The notes below the pieces were generated by a model. The model saw only the letters and a program-made list of their open reading frames with translations, was not told the origin of the DNA and searched no databases. The position numbers were made by a program, and so were the translations under genes. From NCBI RefSeq assembly GCF_026914185.1, contig NC_070559.1:1178001-1242000 (forward strand): DNA of 64,000 nt. The letters are read 5' to 3'. This DNA is from Puccinia triticina (taxonomy: Eukaryota; Basidiomycota; Pucciniomycetes; Pucciniales; Pucciniaceae). The number at the start of each line of letters is the position of its first letter. The first letter of the stretch is position 1. This document shows, in pieces, positions 57,901 through 64,000 of the stretch.

Positions 57901-60295
57901 AGAAGACTGAAGCACCCAGTGTTATAATAGGCTCCTTGATCGACCGCAACATCCGCTTGCCCCTCGATAACCCCGTCTTCCGCAAGCTCGCCGATATCAT
58001 CCAGGCTCCTACTCGCAGCAAGGAGTGGTTCGCTATGGCTGAGCAGGCCTTGAATACTCTCTATGGACTCGCCGACCAGCCCGACTTGCTGTGCACTGAG
58101 ATCCTCCAGCGGATGGCGCTGGAGTGTTTCGAAGGCGCGTCGACTGGGCCGACAGACGGGATGATGGACATCGACCACCCGTCTGACGCTGTCCCTCCCG
58201 CAACAGACCCGCAGGCGGCGCCGGAGGAGGAGGAGGACACCAGCAGAATGGAATCCACTAGTCTGCCGGGCCCATCGTCGATGTCGGCAAGTCAACAACC
58301 ACATGAACACCGTGCTCTGCTCGTCGACCCCTTCAAGCTCAGCCAGCTCATCTTCCTCGCCGGCCATGTTGCCGTCAAGCATCTCGTCCACCTCGAGCTC
58401 ATCGAGCGCGAGTTCAAGAGACGCAAGGCCGCCGACGACCAAGCCCGCTCCAAGCTCACCAACCCCCGTAGGACTGGCGCCGCCGCCGCCGGGGGAGGAG
58501 GAGCGGGCGCGGGCGAGAAGGAGAAGGAGCAGCAGGAGGGCGAGGAGCTCGACCAGGTAGCGGGGAACGTCGAGGACGATATCGCTGACGTCGTCTTCCA
58601 TGCTAGGGAGAAGGAACTCTTGTTTGGCAAGCAGTCTATCCTCGCTGTGTTTGCGCCTATGACCGTCCAGATCTGTGGGCTCCCGGCGGTGTATAAGGTG
58701 CGCTGTCTGCTTTAGCGCTGATGGAGGGAGGGAAAATGAGGTGTAATCTGATCTGGTTATGTGCTTAACAGAACGAAACGCTCCAGACGGCCGCAGCACT
58801 CTCGCTGGGCAAATTCATGTGTGTGAGCGGGGAGTTCTGCGAGAAGCATCTGATGCTACTGTTCAAGATCTTGGAGACATCGCAGAACCCGGCGGTGCGC
58901 TCGAACATCATCATCGCCCTGGGGGACATCGCGGTCTGTTTCGCGACGATCATGGACCAGCATTCCGACGGGCTTTATAAAGGCCTGGCCGACCCGGACC
59001 TCGACGTCAAGAAGAACACGCTCATGGTCCTCACCCATCTCATCCTCAACGGCATGATCAAGGTCAAGGGCCAGCTCGGCGAAATCGCCAAGTGCATCAA
59101 CGACCCCGAGAAGAGGATCTCCGAGCTTGCCCAGCTCTTCTTCGACGAACTCTCGAAGAAGGACCAGAACGCTATCTACAATAATCTGTGGGCCCACCCT
59201 CTCTCTTCTCGGCCTCTGCAGGACACTCATTGCTTTCTTTTTTTTTCGGCAGGCCGGACATGATCTCGCACTTGTCCGTCGGCAAACATGCGGTTGACGC
59301 GCCCCTGTTCCGTTCGGTGATGGACAACATCTTCAAACACCTCAAAAAAGTCCATCACTTTCTTTCTCACACACACACAAACACACAGCGCTGGACGCTG
59401 ATAGAGAGCATGGTTTTTTTCCTGTGCGGGCATATGTAGGACAAGCAATCGGAGGCGATCGTCGAGAAGCTCTGTCAACGCTTCAGACTCGTCGGCGAGC
59501 TCCGGCAGTGGCAGGACATCGCTTATTGTCTCGCCCTGTTACAGTTCAAGTCCGAGAAAGCGCTCAAAAAGGTCCGTCTCTCGTTTCCGCTCGTCGTTTC
59601 TCCCTTCAGTGCACTGATGCCCCCCCACCCGCGAGTAGTTGGTCGATGGGCTGCCGTCGTATCAGGATAAGCTGTACGACCCCGAAGTGTTCAAGAGCTT
59701 CGAAGACATCTTGGTCAGTTGATGCCTCTCTCTCTCTTTCATCTGACAGCAGTGGGCAAAAACACTGAGACAAGGGACGCCGGTGTTGGCTGGCTGATCT
59801 GATGACAGACGAAGGTGAAGGCGAACAAGTGGGCCAAGGAGCATGGCGACCTGGTCGAGTTCGAGAAGGCGCTCCGGGCCCAGAAGGAGAAGGGCGAGGA
59901 GGACCAGCTGATGGAGCGCAAGGTCCACAAGAAACAGGCTGTCGTCCGCAAGCGTCGCCAGAAGCAAGCCGTCGCCCCGCCCCCGTCCCGTAGGCGCATC
60001 CCCACTCACAACAACAACGACGACGACGAGGATGATGATGACGACGACGAGGAGGAAGAGGAGGATGGGGAGGATGGGGCTGGTCAGCAGGACCAGGCGG
60101 ACGCACGCCCCGCTAGGAAAGCCAAGCCGCCCGCAACCCGGCCCGCTCGCTCCACACGCCAAAGTCCGTCTCTCTCTGTCTCTCTCTTGGGGCCTGGTTG
60201 ACTCACACTCCCCCCTTGGGTTCTGTTTCTGGGTGCGGTCACGCACAGGTAGTCGCAGGAATCGGAGAGACGCGACGCCGTCGTCGGACGACTAA
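54992..60295 (+). CDS. CND1: Condensin complex subunit 1 (Cnd1/Ycs4/NCAPD2), 15 exons
   Basis: HEAT-repeat subunit of condensin, which compacts mitotic chromosomes. Exons: 54992-55082, 55148-55226, 55289-55654, 55718-55839, 55899-56436, 56516-57391, 57451-57703, 57791-57863, 57931-58697, 58772-59187, 59253-59349, 59440-59571, 59639-59713, 59809-60163 and 60249-60295. They total 4,287 nt, 1,428 residues, close to human NCAPD2 (1,401). Hallmarks are SVPFPKHRLRLAAMALRSLE, the repeat pair NPAVRSNIIIALGDIAV and DPDLDVKKNTLMVLTHLILN, and ISELAQLFFDELSKKDQNAI. An Asn-rich N-terminus, a poly-Gln insert near 56801 and an acidic/basic C-terminal tail ending TPSSDD are low-complexity. The 5' end rests on a 65-bp first intron with two ACTAAC branch sites; the frame through that intron has no ATG. 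Confidence 0.93.
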
Positions 60296-62165
60296 GGTCG
60301 CCTCCGCCGCCCGCTCGGCTTGTCCGACCCCACACCGGCCTGGCAGGCCGCGCTTCCCCACGCTTGTTGTTGTAATCCAGCCCCGGGCGGCCTTCTTGTG
60401 TGTTCTTTTGCCCGCGCGTCCTGCGCCCAGGCTCGGAAAGGTCCCTGCGGATGTCGGGCCGGGCGATGGAGCAGTGTGTGTCGTGAGCGGGCAGTGTGTG
60501 TACGACGCCTTGCTTCCGCCGTCCCCCTCTGCCGTGCGTTCTAAGGTACATAATTGGGCCCCCGCTCGGCCCGCTCGAGCGCGGCTTCGAGCGCGCTGGG
60601 AGAGCGCTTCCCGTGGATGCCCCGGATGCCCCTGGACGCCCTTCTGTAGGACCTGCTTGAGAGTTATATGTGCATGAGTTGATGAAGCTGGGACTGATGG
60701 GCATTTAAGGAGGTGGGTCGTTCACGCAGATTCCTCCCCCCGGGGATCCAGCTTCTTCCTGCCCCCTCCATCCAGCCCCTCCATTCATTTGATGAGCTGC
60801 CTCCTGGACGTGACGTTTGACCGACACTTTGTGTGTTGCTGCAGCACAGGATGGGGGTCCTTCGCAAGGTCCCTTTTTTTTGATGGAATTGAGGCCAAAC
60901 AGGCACGGGTCGCGGGAGGAAGATCGGTTTTGAGCGAGTAGCAGAGACGGTGTGGGATAAGCTTATACTCACAGGGGCTTCAGTTCCTTGGCAGAAAGAC
61001 CTTTAGCAGGCTCGAGTGTGCACAAGTGGGACAGGGACAGAGCTGATGGTTTTGCTTTCCTTAGTGTCCAGCATGATTTAAATAGACTAGATACCATCGA
61101 GATGGTCATTGGCACCCGCTGGTGCCCACCACTCTGTAGCAGGTCCTTTCTGCCCTTGCAAGTGCCAGCCGGCAGGCACGGGGTGTTCCATTTTAGTGAA
61201 AAAGGTAAGCATGTGTAGGTGTGCAACCTCCAGGGGTCCCTGCAAGAGCAGATAAGTACATGATAAAGAGTGGCGGGTACCTGCCAGTGGGTGCCAAGGG
61301 GGGCTCACAATGGAATTTGAAAAAAAAGTTTGGAGCCCACTTTGAGGCCTTTATGAACAGCTTTTTGAAAAATGTAGAAGTTGTTCTGGTTGCCAAGCAA
61401 TGCACCCAACTGTGGGAAGCTGATTTTTTTTTAAAAAAAAAAAGTTCATAAAGCCTTGAAATGGGCTCTCAAGTTTTGTCAAAATTCTGTTGTGAACCCG
61501 CCTAATATGTTCAGCTTGAGGGTGAAGTGATGTAGCATATTAGATAGGAAAAAAGAAACACATTCACAACAGACGGACAGCAAAGAGTGACAGGTGTATG
61601 AAAGAAGAAGGAGATCAGGAACAAGTGAAGTTCCAATATTTTCAAGTGTTTGGGGATTGTTTTCAATAACATTTTGCTATAAAATGTGGAGTGCGCACTG
61701 TGGATTGTTCAAGAAGTGTTGTTGGGCTTTTTGGTAAAGAAAACACGCCAGGATATAGATTCCAATACCATGGTGATTGTTTTATTGTTCTTTTCTGGAA
61801 AGTGGGGAATGCCCATCTCATGTGCCAAAGAAAAGAAAAAAAAACGGTCTGCATCTGATGCACAATTTCGAACTTCGAATTTATTTGTATCTTTCTTAGT
61901 TTTAATGAGCATTTTTTAGAGTATTTAGCAATGGGATGCCCCTACACATAGCTCATGAATTGTCATCCAAACTTAAAGTAAACCCGAGTCTTTGGAAGCA
62001 TCAGTGGGCTGAAAATCGACATGTACATATTGCATACGGCGAAGACGGGGGTATGCAATTTGAGCCAAAAAGTTGGACCAAAAAGTTGGAGACGCTCGAT
62101 TGCAATCGACGAGGTACATACAAAGACAGCAAACAACCCAGAACAAGACCAAGAAGCTATCCAGG
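60296..62165. other. Intergenic region, no gene recognised
   Basis: Begins with the GC-rich condensin 3' flank, where several long frames (60198-60677) are compositional shadows. It then becomes AT-rich. Around 61090-61300 there are GGCACCCGCTGGTGCC and GCGGGTACCTGCC strings related to the GGTACC motif family, but no bounded element. The last 150 bp are the probable promoter of the DnaJ gene. Confidence 0.45.
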
Positions 62166-63914
62166 ATGTCGAACAGATTGGTCTCAACACCTATGGCGAT
62201 CAAGAACTCACGCGGATGCTTGCAAGCTCAACCTCAACCTGTTCGGCTTAAACAACTCAATCGATTGTATTCCACCAACCAACCACCAAGCCCACTATCC
62301 TTCTCAAAACCATCGCATAAGAAATCGAAAACCAAATCAAGAACAGATCCTAGACTAGTCTTCAGAGTAAATGGACTCCCTCTAGCTTGCATGGCAAAAA
62401 TAACTATCAATCTAATCATGCATGTTGTTCTTTCTTTTTATGGAACGCCTACACAGAGCTCATTCCATTCTACCTCTTCTGCCTTCGCTTCAAAAGATCC
62501 GTATTCAGTGCTTGGAGTCAAGAAAGATGCGCCAGCATCAGAAATAAAGAAAGCCTATTACTCGGTCGGTATCGCTTTATCACACATCTTTATTTCCTCA
62601 TTAATTCTACCTCTGATAAGTACCCCCCTGGTCTCATTATTACAAGTATAGCTCGCCAAAAAGTATCATCCAGATGTCAACAAGGAGGCTGGGGCCAAGG
62701 AGCGTTACCAGAGTGTTCAAGAGGCCTATGATGTGAGAAACTTGCTCAGGCGCTGTAATTTTATGATTATCCTGCAAAATTGACATGCGTATTTGTTTTC
62801 TGATTGGTACAGACGCTGAGTGACGAAAAGAAGAGAGCCGCCTATGATCAATTTGGACCGATGTCGCAGCAACCAGGCTTCGATCCCAACGCATTCGGAG
62901 CTGGAGGCGGGTTTGGAGCCGGCGGAAACCCATTTGGAGACATGTTTGGTGGTGGTGGTGCTGATCCTGGAGATGTGTTCAGCAGCCTATTCGGAGCCTT
63001 TGGTGGTCGAGCTGGGGCTCGGGGGGCAAGCCAGCAGGTTTTTGTTGGAGACGATATGGAGGCATCGATCACGATCCCATTCGAAGAAATGGCGAAAGGC
63101 ACCAGTCGGACAATCCATACCACACCTATCGTCAACTGCCCTCCCTGTAATGGCGAAGGGATCAAACAGGGCGCAAAGCCACAGACCTGCCGAGCATGTA
63201 ACGGGACCGGAACAATGACCTTCGTGGTTCAAAGCGGCTTCACAATGGCTAGTACCTGTCAGAGTTGTGGCGGATCAGGTAAAAAAGTCGACGACAAAGA
63301 TATGTGTGGCTCTTGTGGAGGGATCGGAAAAGTTCGAGATCGGAAACAAGTCGATGTCAAGATTCCAGCAGGTGTAGAGGACGGTATGAGGATCAAGTTG
63401 GCTGGACAAGGGAATGCGCCAGTGGGCGGAGGGAAAGGTGGCCGACCGGGCGATCTATACGTCAAAGTAAACGTGTCTCCTTCGAAAAAATTCAGAAGAC
63501 AAGGAAACAATCTGTACACCGATGTCAAAATCCCATTCCATACTGCGCTTCTTGGGGGAACCGTTCGAGTACCCACATTAGAGAAGGAGGTCGACGTTCA
63601 GGTGCCACGGGGCACTCAACCCGGCGAAGAACTGGTCCTCAAAGGTCGTGGAGTCAAACATTTATACAAAGAATGGCTTGGTGACTTGATTGTCAAGTTC
63701 AATGTCACCATCCCAAGGTTAGTCATTCGCGTGCTTTTTCCATAATATAAACCAAACTGTATCGCGTGCCTAAAGCTCAATCAGAACTTCTTTTATGCCA
63801 CATTTAGGTCTTTAACTGATGACCAACGCACAGCATTGGAAGCATATGTGGCAACACTTGAAGGGAAACCCAATCCCACAACTTCAACCGAGTCTACTGT
63901 TGAATCTAAACCGA
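62166..63914 (+). CDS. MDJ1: Mitochondrial-type DnaJ chaperone (Mdj1-like), 3' end beyond window
   Basis: Type I J-protein that stimulates mitochondrial Hsp70 ATPase. Exons are 62166-62366, 62457-62564, 62652-62732, 62813-63717 and 63808-63914; the last shown ends at a GTGAGT donor, so more lies past 64000. The basic N-terminus without acidic residues (MSNRLVSTPMAIKNSRG...) fits a mitochondrial presequence. The J domain starts KDPYSVLGV (about residue 80), with HPD at 109-111. A Gly/Phe-rich linker follows, then four zinc-binding CxxCxGxG repeats at Cys239/242, 255/258, 278/281 and 294/297, then the substrate-binding C-terminal domain (GDLYVKVNV, GEELVLKGRGV). The first intron (62367-62456, 90 bp) is in frame and could be retained. 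The start ATG at 62166 could instead be 62193. Confidence 0.92.
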
Positions 63915-64000
63915 GTGAGTAAAAATGTTTTGTTTCGAGTTCCTTGGCTACTTTTTCTTCATCCGGCTGTCTCTCATCGTGCACCTCTATATCTTGCGCT

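Overview
The window looks like nuclear DNA of a basidiomycete, most probably a rust fungus (Pucciniales). Conserved single-copy genes are cut by many short GT-AG introns (about 55-130 bp, ACTAAC/CTAAT-type branch sites). They sit in two gene islands separated by about 41 kb of nested transposable elements and satellite DNA. The rust assignment is inference from gene architecture and repeat style; no rRNA or mitochondrial marker is present.

Left island (1-13.3 kb): Sm D1 (minus strand) is divergent from the COPII coat gene SEC24. Next come a two-finger CCCH protein and, convergent with it, a NUDCD1-like CS-domain gene. I rebuilt exon structures by hand; the spliced frames of the complete genes sum to whole codons.

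Middle (13.3-54.9 kb): a mobile-element graveyard. It holds two 1,433-bp copies of an unclassified repeat; a Ty1/copia remnant interrupted twice by TIR elements with readable target-site duplications; two tandem Harbinger/Tourist-like MITEs sharing one TAA, the first carrying a further insertion; an Snf2 pseudogene fragment; and one intact-looking gene, a Crinkler-type P-loop NTPase with a degenerate nuclease-like C-terminus. From 33.9 to 51.85 kb lies a 41-bp satellite (about 10.6 kb, roughly 250 units) broken by at least eight insertions, several with exact 8-, 5- or 3-bp target duplications, so the order of events can be read. Many inserted elements share an odd design: short terminal inverted repeats enclosing a body almost saturated with one short, often palindromic motif (GTTACG, GGTACCCG, CCTTCCGG, GCTGAGC, AGCGGTT).

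Right island (55-64 kb): condensin subunit 1 (Cnd1/Ycs4/NCAPD2), complete in 15 exons, then a mitochondrial-type DnaJ (Mdj1-like) gene running off the window end.

The housekeeping genes are functionally unrelated (splicing, secretion, RNA binding, chaperoning, chromosome condensation). The most novel material is the satellite, its stratified insertions and the motif-saturated TIR elements.
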